This document shows positions 16,673-24,639 of a stretch of DNA of 38,518 bases, piece after piece. Under the pieces are notes generated by a model. That model searched no databases and had not been told where the DNA came from. It saw only the letters and a program-made list of their open reading frames with translations. The stretch is from GCA-2697345 sp045565015 (GTDB taxonomy: Bacteria > Pseudomonadota > Alphaproteobacteria > Rhodobacterales > Rhodobacteraceae): contig JBJLGD010000017.1 in NCBI GenBank assembly GCA_045565015.1, positions 1 to 38,518 of the forward strand. Direction: 5' to 3'. The position numbers were made by a program, and so were the translations under genes. Positions within the stretch are counted from its first letter, which is position 1, and each line of letters begins with the position of its first letter.

Positions 16673-16745
16673 TTACCGTCTCCTTCACCAGTTCTATATA
16701 TTTGTTACGACATTAGAATTGGCAATGCGTTGTATTATTTAAAGC

Positions 16746-16934
16746 TTATCCTATTTCTTCAGTAATTTTTACCAAATGAGGGATAGAATTAACCATTCCT
16801 CTAACCGAAGGAGTATCTTCCAGCTCTCTCGTTTTATTCATCTTATTCAAACCTAACCCAACCAAAGTTGCTCGTTGCTTTTGAGGTCTTCTGATTGGCG
16901 AACCTATTTGCTTAACTACTATTTTTTTTGCCAT
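16746..16934 (-). CDS. rpmD: 50S ribosomal protein L30
   Basis: A 62-residue L30 (MAKKIVVKQIGSPIRRP, then GLGLNKMNKTRELEDTPSVRG). The open frame continues 38 codons upstream through the end of rpsE, but that part is the rpsE coding region in another frame. ATG 16934 with GAGAGA upstream gives the family length. It follows rpsE by 13 bases. Confidence 0.96.
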   Translation of the reverse strand: MAKKIVVKQIGSPIRRPQKQRATLVGLGLNKMNKTRELEDTPSVRGMVNSIPHLVKITEEIG

Positions 16935-16947
16935 TTTTCTCTCACAT

Positions 16948-17511
16948 TTAAGCTGAAATTTCTGCGTTAATAGGTTTTGCCGGCGACTGAAGGATTTCTG
17001 AAACCTTTTTCCCTCTTCGCTGGGCCACCATACGCGGACTGGATTCATTCCTCAAACCATCAATTGTAGCCCTAACCATATTATAGGGATTTTGCGAACC
17101 TATTGATTTGGCTACCACATCTTGAACCCCCAACATCTCAAAAACTGCTCGCATCGGACCACCAGCAATAATACCTGTTCCTTGCGGAGCTGTACGCATC
17201 ACAACCTTACCTGCTCCATGTCTACCATTGACATCATGATGAAGTGTTCTTCCTTCTCTTAGTGGTACCCGAATTAACTGTCTTTTCGCTTGTTCAGTAG
17301 CTTTTCTAATAGCCTCAGGAACTTCCTTTGCTTTACCTTTACCAAACCCAACACGACCTTTCTGGTCCCCTACGACTACTAGAGCCGCAAAACCAAATCT
17401 CTTTCCGCCTTTAACCGTTTTAGATACTCGATTTATCGCTACAAGCCGGTCTGAGAATTCTGAGGTTTCCTCGCGATCGCGACGGCCTCGATTTCCTGAT
17501 TCTTTTGCCAT
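16948..17511 (-). CDS. rpsE: 30S ribosomal protein S5
   Basis: A 187-residue S5 with the double-stranded RNA-binding-like domain (FSDRLVAINRVSKTVKGGKR) and the ATPase-like C-terminal fold; it contributes to decoding fidelity and helicase activity at the mRNA entry site. GTG and ATG are adjacent at 17514 and 17511. The AAGGAGG sits 6 bases before the ATG, so that start is used. There are 11 bases between it and rplR. Confidence 0.97.
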   Translation of the reverse strand: MAKESGNRGRRDREETSEFSDRLVAINRVSKTVKGGKRFGFAALVVVGDQKGRVGFGKGKAKEVPEAIRKATEQAKRQLIRVPLREGRTLHHDVNGRHGAGKVVMRTAPQGTGIIAGGPMRAVFEMLGVQDVVAKSIGSQNPYNMVRATIDGLRNESSPRMVAQRRGKKVSEILQSPAKPINAEISA

Positions 17512-17522
17512 CACTAACCTCC

Positions 17523-17882
17523 TTAAATTTTCAACCCACCTTCACGAGCGGCTTCAGCTAAAGCTTTAACCTTCCCATGAAAGAGATACCCACCGCGATC
17601 AAAATAAACTTCTTTTATACCAGCTTTTTTAGCACGTTCTGCTACCGCGTTACCAACTACCTTCGCCGATTCTATATTATTTTTACCAACCACACCTAAA
17701 GACTTTTCTTGTGACGAGGCTGATACTAATGTATTTCCAGAAATATCATCTATTAATTGAACGCTTATATTTTTATTAGACCTATAAACAGAAAGTCTAG
17801 CGCGACCTGCATTAACTTTCCTCAATTTGTTTCGAACACGTACACAGCGTTTTAAAAACAAAGTCCTTTTACTATTCGCCAT
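17523..17882 (-). CDS. rplR: 50S ribosomal protein L18
   Basis: A 119-residue L18, which binds 5S rRNA. Diagnostic parts are the basic N-terminus with RVRNKLRKVNAGRARLSVYRSNKNISVQLID and the C-terminal VYFDRGGYLFHGKVKALAEAAREGGL. It is full length, 12 bases after rplF. Confidence 0.97.
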   Translation of the reverse strand: MANSKRTLFLKRCVRVRNKLRKVNAGRARLSVYRSNKNISVQLIDDISGNTLVSASSQEKSLGVVGKNNIESAKVVGNAVAERAKKAGIKEVYFDRGGYLFHGKVKALAEAAREGGLKI

Positions 17883-17894
17883 TTTGTAAATTCC

Positions 17895-18428
17895 CTATTT
17901 CTTCTTACCTTCTTTACGGAAAATATATTCATCTTTGTATTTAATACCTTTTCCTTTATAAGGTTCAGGTTTTTTCCAAGCTCTAATATTCGCAGCCACC
18001 TGACCTACTAACTGTGAGTCTATTCCCTCAACTAAAATTTCTGTTTGTTTCGGTGCAGTTATAGAAACACCTTCGGGGATGGGAAAATCTACATCATGAG
18101 AAAGGCCTAAATTCAGTTTTAATATATTACCAGTAACCTGAGCTCTGTAACCAACACCATTTATTTCTAGTTCTTTCTTAAAACCTGTAGATACGCCAGT
18201 AACGAGATTATCTACCAAAGTCCTGCTCATACCCCATTGTTGACGCGCTCTTTTAGATTTACCCCTTGGTGCTACCGTCACTATGTTGTCATTTACCTCA
18301 ACTGTTACATCGTCAGTCGCAGTAAAAGATAGCTCCCCTTTAGGACCAGTAACAACTACTGTTTGACCAGACAAAGATACAGATACTCCTGACGGAATCT
18401 CAACTGGTTTTTTTCCTATTCGTGACAT
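17895..18428 (-). CDS. rplF: 50S ribosomal protein L6
   Basis: A 177-residue L6 of two tandem similar domains; it binds near the factor-binding site. The N-terminus is MSRIGKKPVEIPSGV, and the C-terminal signature includes RAWKKPEPYKGKGIKYKDE. A TTG lies one codon upstream, but GGAG followed by 6 bases points to the ATG at 18428. It follows rpsH by 10 bases. Confidence 0.97.
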   Translation of the reverse strand: MSRIGKKPVEIPSGVSVSLSGQTVVVTGPKGELSFTATDDVTVEVNDNIVTVAPRGKSKRARQQWGMSRTLVDNLVTGVSTGFKKELEINGVGYRAQVTGNILKLNLGLSHDVDFPIPEGVSITAPKQTEILVEGIDSQLVGQVAANIRAWKKPEPYKGKGIKYKDEYIFRKEGKKK

Positions 18429-18438
18429 CAAATTCTCC

Positions 18439-18831
18439 TTAGAATACTGTACAAATTATTTCGCCGCCGACGTTATTTGACCTCGCGTTTGTATCTGACA
18501 TGACACCTTTTGGCGTACTTACGATCGATAGCCCTAAGCCTTGTCTTACGGTAGGAATATCTTTTGACCCCATGTAAACTCTTCGACCTGGCTTTGATAC
18601 CCTTTTTAACTCGCGGATCACCGGAGTACCTTCATAATATTTTAAACTTATTTCAAGCAAAGAAAAACCATTTTCATCCGTAATTTTCTCATAACCCCTT
18701 ATGTAACCTTCATCCTTTAATACATCTAAAACCCACGCTCTCAACTTTGAAGCCGGTGAATTTACTACTGATTTTCCGCGCATCTGAGAGTTACGAATTC
18801 GTGTAAGCATATCTGCTATTGGATCGTTCAT
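18439..18831 (-). CDS. rpsH: 30S ribosomal protein S8
   Basis: A 130-residue S8, a primary 16S rRNA binder and, in E. coli, the repressor of spc operon translation. The N-terminus MNDPIADMLTRIRN and the C-terminal STPKGVMSD and GGEIICTVF are diagnostic. The open frame starts six codons earlier at a TTG overlapping rpsN, but GGAGG lies 6 bases before the ATG at 18831. Confidence 0.97.
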   Translation of the reverse strand: MNDPIADMLTRIRNSQMRGKSVVNSPASKLRAWVLDVLKDEGYIRGYEKITDENGFSLLEISLKYYEGTPVIRELKRVSKPGRRVYMGSKDIPTVRQGLGLSIVSTPKGVMSDTNARSNNVGGEIICTVF

Positions 18832-18842
18832 ACTTGTCCTCC

Positions 18843-19148
18843 CTACCAACTAGACTTTACCATACCCGGTATCTGACCATTAGATCCCAGTTCGCGTAAT
18901 GCAATTCTACTTACCTTTAATTTACGATAATAAGCATGCGGCCTACCCGTGATCTGGCAACGATTATGCAATCTAGTAGCCGAGCTATTCCTTGGTAAAC
19001 CTGCTAATTTTAATCTTGCAGTAAACCTTTCTTCCATCGGAAGGTCTTTATTATCTGCTATTTTCTTTAAAGCTAGTCTTTTTGACGCATATTTACTTAC
19101 TAGCCGTAATCTCTTCTTTTCTCGCTCAATCATTGCTTTCTTAGCCAT
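18843..19148 (-). CDS. rpsN: 30S ribosomal protein S14 (zinc-independent form)
   Basis: A 101-residue S14. It has a single cysteine and no CXXC pairs, so it is the long, zinc-free form, unlike the short zinc-ribbon paralogue. The C-terminal RCQITGRPHAYYRKLKVSRI signature is intact. It lies between rplE and rpsH at the standard spc position. Confidence 0.97.
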   Translation of the reverse strand: MAKKAMIEREKKRLRLVSKYASKRLALKKIADNKDLPMEERFTARLKLAGLPRNSSATRLHNRCQITGRPHAYYRKLKVSRIALRELGSNGQIPGMVKSSW

Positions 19149-19168
19149 AAAATTGTCCTTCCAGCCGA

Positions 19169-19732
19169 TCAGTTGTTAAAAGGCATGTTGAAATTTTTCA
19201 ACAAACTCTTTGCTTCAGCATCTGTTTTAGAGCTAGTACATATAATTATGTCCAGCCCCCAAATTTCATCTACCTTATCAAAATCAATCTCTGGGAATAC
19301 TATGTGCTCTTTCATTCCCATCGCGTAGTTACCATTACCGTCAAATGACTTTCCAGAGATACCCCGAAAGTCCCTGATACGTGGCATTGCAACTGTAATT
19401 AATCTATCTAGAAATTCATACATGCGATCTCCACGCAACGTAACTTTTGCACCTAAAGGCATATCTTCTCTTACCCTAAAACCAGCAATAGATTTCTTAG
19501 CTTTAGTTGTTACTGCTAGCTGTCCAGCTATCGATGTTAGATCCTGATGGGCTGACTTTGCTTTCTTAGTATCTCTGACGGCCTCCGCACCACACCCTAT
19601 ATTTAACACTATCTTTTCTAAACGTGGAATTTGCATATCATTGATATATGAAAATTCTTTTTTCAAAAGATCTCGAATTACTGTCTGATATAGCGACTTA
19701 AGCCGAGGACTATAATTTTTATCATCCAACAT
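19169..19732 (-). CDS. rplE: 50S ribosomal protein L5
   Basis: A 187-residue L5, which binds 5S rRNA and forms a bridge to the 30S head. Typical segments are PRLEKIVLNIGCG, KAKKSIAGFRVREDMPLGAKVTLRG and the DFRGISGKSFDGNGNY region. Its ATG overlaps the rplX stop by one base (TAATG), suggesting translational coupling. Confidence 0.97.
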   Translation of the reverse strand: MLDDKNYSPRLKSLYQTVIRDLLKKEFSYINDMQIPRLEKIVLNIGCGAEAVRDTKKAKSAHQDLTSIAGQLAVTTKAKKSIAGFRVREDMPLGAKVTLRGDRMYEFLDRLITVAMPRIRDFRGISGKSFDGNGNYAMGMKEHIVFPEIDFDKVDEIWGLDIIICTSSKTDAEAKSLLKNFNMPFNN

Positions 19733-20037
19733 TAGATAATATCCCCTGTTGATTTAGCAAAACGAGCTTTTTTCCCGTCGTTAATTTTGTAACCTACCCG
19801 TGTTGCTTTACCGTTAGCGTCAATCAAAGCGAGATTGCTTAATTGAATTGGCATAGCCTGAGGTATCTTACCTCCCTGATTGTTCTGACTTTGTTTTACA
19901 TGCCGAATAGCTATATTTATCCCTTCGACAACCGCTTTACCAGTTTTAGGTGTTACTTTTATTATCTCCCCCTCTTTACCTTTATCTTTTCCAGCAAGAA
20001 CGATCACTTTATCACCTTTTTTTAACTTCGCTGCCAT
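19732..20037 (-). CDS. rplX: 50S ribosomal protein L24
   Basis: A 101-residue L24, an assembly initiator of the 50S subunit. It carries an N-terminal KOW motif (KKGDKVIVLAGKDKGKEGEI) and VEGINIAIRHVK. The start follows the rplN stop by one base, and its own stop overlaps the rplE start. Confidence 0.97.
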   Translation of the reverse strand: MAAKLKKGDKVIVLAGKDKGKEGEIIKVTPKTGKAVVEGINIAIRHVKQSQNNQGGKIPQAMPIQLSNLALIDANGKATRVGYKINDGKKARFAKSTGDII

Positions 20038-20038
20038 T

Positions 20039-20407
20039 TTATAAAACCTCCGGAGCCAAAGAAATAATCTTCATAAAGTTTTTCCCCCGCAACTCCCTAA
20101 CTACTGGACCAAAAATACGAGTTCCAATTGGTTCGTTAGTATTACTAAGCATAACCGCCGCGTTAGTATCAAATCTGATCGCAGTACCATCTTCCCTTCT
20201 AACTTCTTTGGCAGTTCTGACCACCACGGCCTTACGGACATCTCCTTTTTTCACTCGTCCTCTTGGAATTGCTTCTTTCACGGATACTACTATCACATCA
20301 CCTACGGACGCATAACGCCGTTTGGAGCCACCTAATACTTTGATGCACTGAACTCGGCGAGCGCCAGAGTTATCAGCAACATCCAGATTTGTTTGCATCT
20401 GGATCAT
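20039..20407 (-). CDS. rplN: 50S ribosomal protein L14
   Basis: A 122-residue L14 with the universal N-terminus MIQMQTNLDVADNSGARRV and the signature GDVIVVSVKEAIPRG, ending with FMKIISLAPEVL. It contacts 16S rRNA at an intersubunit bridge. It comes 61 bases after rpsQ, the only loose junction in this part of the cluster. Confidence 0.97.
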   Translation of the reverse strand: MIQMQTNLDVADNSGARRVQCIKVLGGSKRRYASVGDVIVVSVKEAIPRGRVKKGDVRKAVVVRTAKEVRREDGTAIRFDTNAAVMLSNTNEPIGTRIFGPVVRELRGKNFMKIISLAPEVL

Positions 20408-20468
20408 TTATTTTTCTCCCGACCTTTGAAAATTTTTCTCAGGGTTTCGAATTACTGTTGGTAACCAC

Positions 20469-20699
20469 TTATTCCGCGATTACTTCCCAGCGTTTTGATT
20501 TTGACTTAGGGGCACACTCTTGAATACGCACCATATCGCCGACTTTAAATATATTTCCTTCATCATGTGCTCTATATTTTTTTGAGCTTCTTATAGTCTT
20601 TTTTAATACAGGGTGTCTGAACCTTCGCTCCACCTGAACGGTTACCGTTTGCTGGTTTTTATCACTAGTAACATTTCCCTGAAGAATACGTTTAGGCAT
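20469..20699 (-). CDS. rpsQ: 30S ribosomal protein S17
   Basis: A 76-residue S17, an OB-fold protein of early 30S assembly. The core is MPKRILQGNVTSDKNQQTVT, then RRFRHPVLKKTIRSSKKY and GDMVRIQECAPKSKSKRW. It follows rpmC by 3 bases. Confidence 0.97.
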   Translation of the reverse strand: MPKRILQGNVTSDKNQQTVTVQVERRFRHPVLKKTIRSSKKYRAHDEGNIFKVGDMVRIQECAPKSKSKRWEVIAE

Positions 20700-20702
20700 T
20701 TA

Positions 20703-20918
20703 CTACTTCCCCTGCTCTTCTACCGCAATAGCGGATTTCTCGTTAATTATAGTTTTTACTCTTGCCACATCTCTGCGCGCGCGTCGCATTTGAGCAGTAT
20801 TTTCAACTTGACCTGTTGCTTGCTGAAAGCGAAGATTGAAACCCTCCTTTTTAAGAGTTTCCAGCGTCTCTGTAAGCTGGTCCATAGTTTTTTCTCTTAA
20901 TTCTTTAGCTTCCATCAT
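20703..20918 (-). CDS. rpmC: 50S ribosomal protein L29
   Basis: A short helical L29 at the peptide exit (AKELREKTMDQLTETLETLKKE, then RFQQATGQVENTAQMRRARRDVARVKT). Three start codons stand in a row: TTG 20921, ATG 20918 and ATG 20915. The GAGGA upstream suits either ATG. I list the first ATG (71 residues); the second would give 70. An 83-base gap separates it from rplP. Confidence 0.95.
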   Translation of the reverse strand: MMEAKELREKTMDQLTETLETLKKEGFNLRFQQATGQVENTAQMRRARRDVARVKTIINEKSAIAVEEQGK

Positions 20919-21001
20919 CAATTCCTCTCATCAGGTTACTTGGCATAATATAATTAGTGATTTTGAGCAACACTAAATAGCATCTTTCAATAAACTAAAA
21001 C

Positions 21002-21415
21002 TTACCAATCTTCCCTAATCACAATACGTGTTTTTATTGGAAGCTTCATTGCCGCTAGTCTTAGAGCTTCCCTTGCCACAGTGTCTGTCACCCCATCAAT
21101 CTCAAACATTACTCTCCCAGGTTTGACTTTTGCAGCCCAAAAATCTACCGACCCCTTACCTTTACCCATCCTAACTTCAGTTGGCTTAGAGGTAACAGGT
21201 AAATCAGGGAAAATTCTAATCCAAACTCTGCCCTGTCTTTTCATGTGTCTGGTCATGGCCCTTCTTGCAGCTTCAATCTGTCTAGCAGTTATTCTTTCGG
21301 GTTCAGTTGCTTTTAGGCCATAGGTTCCAAAGGAAAGCATTGTGCCGCCCTTCGCCTCCCCATGGATACGCCCTTTAAACATTTTACGGAATTTTGTTTT
21401 TTTTGGCTGTAACAT
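21002..21415 (-). CDS. rplP: 50S ribosomal protein L16
   Basis: A 137-residue L16, which helps position A-site tRNA. Diagnostic parts are MLQPKKTKFRKMFKGRIHG, GTYGLKATEPERITARQIEAARRAM and the MGKGKGSVDFWAAKVKPGRVMFE stretch containing the conserved Arg/Gly-rich loop. It starts 11 bases after rpsC. Confidence 0.97.
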   Translation of the reverse strand: MLQPKKTKFRKMFKGRIHGEAKGGTMLSFGTYGLKATEPERITARQIEAARRAMTRHMKRQGRVWIRIFPDLPVTSKPTEVRMGKGKGSVDFWAAKVKPGRVMFEIDGVTDTVAREALRLAAMKLPIKTRIVIREDW

Positions 21416-21426
21416 AATATCTACCC

Positions 21427-22134
21427 TTACCTGCGTCCACCGGCACCACGAGGCGCTGGCCCATCTTGAAGCTCCTGCTGTTTTCGATCACGAGCTGCAG
21501 GGTCATGCTCCATAATCTCACCTTTAAATATCCACACCTTGATACCAATTATACCGTAAGCGGTCATTGCCTCTGATGTAGCATAATCAATATCTGCGCG
21601 CAGCGTATGGAGAGGTACCCTACCTTCTCTATACCATTCTGTTCTGGCTATCTCCGCACCACCAAGCCGGCCAGCGACATTAACTCTTATACCGAGCGCG
21701 CCCATTCTCATAGCATTTTGTACCGCTCTTTTCATGGCCCTTCTGAACGAAACTCGCCGCTCTAACTGCTGTGCAATAGACTCCGCCACTAACTGTCCAT
21801 CCAGCTCAGGTTTCCTTACCTCAACTATATTTAGATGTAACTCGCTCTTCGTAAGGTTGGCGATTTTCTTTCGCAAACCTTCAATATCAGCACCTTTTTT
21901 CCCAATTATCACTCCCGGTCTAGCTGTATGAATTGTAACTCTACATTTCTTATGAGGGCGTTCAATAATTACCCGACTTACACCAGATTGCTTACATTCC
22001 TCTTTTATGAAATCCCTAATACTTATATCTTCTAACAACAGATTACCAAATTCCTTCGAGTCTGCATACCAACGACTATCCCAGGTTCTGTTAACCTGTA
22101 CGCGCATTCCGATTGGATTTACTTTCTGGCCCAT
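21427..22134 (-). CDS. rpsC: 30S ribosomal protein S3
   Basis: A 235-residue S3, at the mRNA entry channel. The N-terminal KH type 2 domain has VIIGKKGADIEGLRKKI, and the C-terminal domain has GRLGGAEIARTEWYREGRVPLHTLRADIDY. A Gly/Arg tail (RGAGGRR) ends it. Its ATG overlaps the rplV stop by one base (TGATG). Confidence 0.97.
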   Translation of the reverse strand: MGQKVNPIGMRVQVNRTWDSRWYADSKEFGNLLLEDISIRDFIKEECKQSGVSRVIIERPHKKCRVTIHTARPGVIIGKKGADIEGLRKKIANLTKSELHLNIVEVRKPELDGQLVAESIAQQLERRVSFRRAMKRAVQNAMRMGALGIRVNVAGRLGGAEIARTEWYREGRVPLHTLRADIDYATSEAMTAYGIIGIKVWIFKGEIMEHDPAARDRKQQELQDGPAPRGAGGRR

Positions 22135-22514
22135 CAGGCTTGCTCCCCATTTTGGCTAACTTTTATAGTAAGCTCGGAAAACGGTTTCAATAGTTTTCCG
22201 AAACGTCCTCTGGCTCGAGGCCGGCCACGTTTTAGTGTAATATTTTTCCCAACATACGCCTCAGAGACGACTAACTCATCGACATCTAAATTATGATTAT
22301 TCTCTGCATTAGCAATTGCCGATTGTAAACATTTCTTTACATCGTCTGAAATTCTTTTTTTTGAAAACGTTAAATCAGCTAAAGCTTTCTCAACTTTCTT
22401 ACCACGAATTAGTTGCGCTACTAGATTCAACTTCTGAGGAGATGTTTTTAACATCCTAAGTTTTGCAATTGCCTCATTATCGGAAACTTTGCGTGGGTTT
22501 TTTTCTTTTCCCAT
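22134..22514 (-). CDS. rplV: 50S ribosomal protein L22
   Basis: A 126-residue L22, lining the peptide exit tunnel. Core residues include SPQKLNLVAQLIRGKKVEKALADL and the extended beta-hairpin KRGRPRARGRFGKLLKP. It has about 15 extra N-terminal residues relative to E. coli, which is common in alphaproteobacteria. It is overlapped with rpsC and lies 3 bases after rpsS. Confidence 0.97.
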   Translation of the reverse strand: MGKEKNPRKVSDNEAIAKLRMLKTSPQKLNLVAQLIRGKKVEKALADLTFSKKRISDDVKKCLQSAIANAENNHNLDVDELVVSEAYVGKNITLKRGRPRARGRFGKLLKPFSELTIKVSQNGEQA

Positions 22515-22517
22515 GAT

Positions 22518-22796
22518 CTACTTCCTCTTTGCTTTCTTGTCCGCTGCATGCCCGTAATATGTACGAGTAGGCGAGTATTCACCAAATTTCTGTCCTATCA
22601 TATCTTCAGAAATAGACACTGGTATATGTTTGCGACCATTATAAACTCCAAATGTTAACCCAACAAACTGGGGCAATATAGTCGAGCGCCTTGACCATAT
22701 TTTTATGACTTCATTTCTACCGCTTTCTTTCGTTTTTTCTGCCTTCTTTAAAACATAAGAATCTACAAAAGGTCCCTTCCATACTGATCTAGACAT
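22518..22796 (-). CDS. rpsS: 30S ribosomal protein S19
   Basis: A 92-residue S19 with MSRSVWKGPFVDSYVLKKAE and the GLTFGVYNGRKHIPVSISEDMIGQKFGEYSPTR region. It forms a complex with S13 in the 30S head. It is one base after rplB. Confidence 0.97.
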   Translation of the reverse strand: MSRSVWKGPFVDSYVLKKAEKTKESGRNEVIKIWSRRSTILPQFVGLTFGVYNGRKHIPVSISEDMIGQKFGEYSPTRTYYGHAADKKAKRK

Positions 22797-22797
22797 A

Positions 22798-23640
22798 TTA
22801 ACGACCTTTCTTTTTTGCGTGACGTGAGCGCAATATTAACTTACTCGACGCTTTATTCTTGCTGCGAGTTCGAGCACCTTTTGTTGGCTTACCCCATGGA
22901 GTAACAGGGTGACGGCCTCCTGATGTTCTTCCTTCTCCACCACCATGTGGGTGATCAACCGGATTCATAACCACTCCACGAACTGAAGGCCTTATTCCTT
23001 TATGTCTGTTTCTTCCAGCCTTACCAAAATTTTGATTGGAGTTATCAGGGTTTGAAACTGCACCAACTGTACACATGCACTCTTGCCTGACCAATCTAAG
23101 CTCACCGGATGATAATCTAATTTGCGCATAACCGCCATCCCGACCTACAAATTGAGCATAGGTACCAGCTGCTCGAGCTATCTGGCCGCCCTTTCCTGGC
23201 TTTAACTCAACATTGTGGACTATAGTTCCGATCGGTAATCCTGAAAAAGGCATGGCATTCCCAGGTTTAACGTCTACCTTCAAAGCAGAAAGTACTTTAT
23301 CACCAATCGCCAATCTTTGAGGAGCCAAAATATATGCCTGCTCCCCGTCGTTATATTTAATTAGAGCTATAAATGCAGTCCTATTTGGGTCATATTCAAT
23401 TCTACTTACAACTCCGGGGATATCGACTTTAGTCCTTTTGAAATCCACTATCCGGTAAAGCCGCTTTGCGCCACCACCTTTACGGCGCATAGTAATTCGT
23501 CCAGTATTGTTCCGACCGCCATTCTTCATTAATCCCTCTGTAAGGGATTTAACTGGACGGCCTTTCCAAAGCTCCGAACGGTCAATCAGAACCAGCCCTC
23601 GCTGGCCCGGCGTGGTCGGGTTATACGACTTTAATGCCAT
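22798..23640 (-). CDS. rplB: 50S ribosomal protein L2
   Basis: L2, required for subunit association and peptidyl transferase activity, 280 residues from the chosen start. The N-terminus MALKSYNPTTPGQRGLVLID and the C-terminal signature GVVMNPVDHPHGGGEGRTSGG with the key His are intact. The frame extends ten codons upstream to a GTG-type start without family support. ATG 23640 with a GGAAG upstream is preferred. An 85-base gap with a hairpin separates it from rplW. Confidence 0.97.
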   Translation of the reverse strand: MALKSYNPTTPGQRGLVLIDRSELWKGRPVKSLTEGLMKNGGRNNTGRITMRRKGGGAKRLYRIVDFKRTKVDIPGVVSRIEYDPNRTAFIALIKYNDGEQAYILAPQRLAIGDKVLSALKVDVKPGNAMPFSGLPIGTIVHNVELKPGKGGQIARAAGTYAQFVGRDGGYAQIRLSSGELRLVRQECMCTVGAVSNPDNSNQNFGKAGRNRHKGIRPSVRGVVMNPVDHPHGGGEGRTSGGRHPVTPWGKPTKGARTRSKNKASSKLILRSRHAKKKGR

Positions 23641-23691
23641 GCTTTCTGTCTTCCGTTTTGTATAAACCAATTAAGGTTTCGTTAAAATAAT

Positions 23692-23710
23692 CTTGGCATA
23701 CAACGCCAAG
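23692..23710 (-). other. Hairpin in the rplW-rplB gap
   Basis: CTTGGC and GCCAAG form a 6-bp stem (7 with a G-U pair) around a 7-nt loop in the 85-base gap. There is no U-run. It may be a processing or regulatory element, or chance. Confidence 0.4.
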
Positions 23711-23725
23711 GACTTCTAAATTGTA

Positions 23726-24022
23726 CTATAGACCAGTCGAAACATCTATTGTGTTTCCTTGCTCTAAAGTTACATATGCTTTCTTTGTATCTTTTCGTTT
23801 CCCCAGTTGTCCTCTAAACCTTTTTACTTTTCCCTTTGTTATTGAGGTGTTTACGGATTTAACCTTAACACCAAAAAGTACTTCAACTGCTTCTTTTATC
23901 AAAACTTTGTTGGAACTTATTGAAACCTCAAAGACTACGGCATTCGATTCTGAAGCCATCGTAGCCTTTTCAGTCACAATAGGTGTACGAATCACATCAT
24001 AATATTCTGATTTAGTTTTCAT
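23726..24022 (-). CDS. rplW: 50S ribosomal protein L23
   Basis: A 98-residue L23, the docking site of signal recognition particle and trigger factor at the exit tunnel. It contains YYDVIRTPIVTEKATMASE and the AVEVLFGVKVKSVNTS region. Its ATG overlaps the rplD stop (ATGA). Confidence 0.97.
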   Translation of the reverse strand: MKTKSEYYDVIRTPIVTEKATMASESNAVVFEVSISSNKVLIKEAVEVLFGVKVKSVNTSITKGKVKRFRGQLGKRKDTKKAYVTLEQGNTIDVSTGL

Positions 24023-24639
24023 TTAAGCCTGTCCTCCATTGCAATAACCCCTTCCTTGGTTAAGACCAGAGTATCACGTCTGAGAATATCATATACATTA
24101 GCTCCAACAGACGGCAAAATATCCATGCCAGATATGTTTTTTGCTGCCTTAGCTAAATTAGGATTAACTGAGGCACCATCGATAACTAAAGCTCTTTTCC
24201 ATCCAAGCTCATTGAGCTTTTTTGCTAACTCGTTTGTTTTCAACTCTTTAAGTTTGCCTAAGTCAACTACTATGAAATCTCCTGCGGCAACTTTCGCCGA
24301 AAGCGCATGCATTAACCCTAATTTTCGAACTTTCTTTGGTAGTTCATGCCCATGACTCCTTGGTGTAGGACCTTTGTAAACGCCTCCACCCCTAAAGATC
24401 GGAGCATTCCTACTCCCATGACGTGCGCCACCGGTACCTTTCTGTCGGTAGATCTTTTTTGTTGAATAAGCGGTCTCAGATCTGGTCTTTACCTTGTGAG
24501 TACCAGACTGGGCATTATTTCTCTGCCAGCGAACAACTCGGTGCAAAATATCAACCCTAGGCTCAAGTGCAAATATTTCATCACTAAGCTCCACTGTTCC
24601 AGCCTTTTTGCCGTCTAGATTAATTGCCTCAGCTTTCAT
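24019..24639 (-). CDS. rplD: 50S ribosomal protein L4
   Basis: A 206-residue L4, which reaches into the exit tunnel (in E. coli it also represses the S10 operon). The tunnel loop with KTRSETAYSTKKIYRQKGTGGARHG is complete. The open frame begins 29 codons earlier inside rplC, but GGAGG precedes the ATG at 24639 (MKAEAINLDG) by 8 bases. The real overlap with rplC is therefore 11 bases. Confidence 0.97.
   Translation of the reverse strand: MKAEAINLDGKKAGTVELSDEIFALEPRVDILHRVVRWQRNNAQSGTHKVKTRSETAYSTKKIYRQKGTGGARHGSRNAPIFRGGGVYKGPTPRSHGHELPKKVRKLGLMHALSAKVAAGDFIVVDLGKLKELKTNELAKKLNELGWKRALVIDGASVNPNLAKAAKNISGMDILPSVGANVYDILRRDTLVLTKEGVIAMEDRLK

Noticed and set aside
20954..20976. TTAGTG/CACTAA inverted repeat in the rplP-rpmC gap
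   Set aside because: Six base pairs with an 11-nt loop in AT-rich sequence is easily chance.
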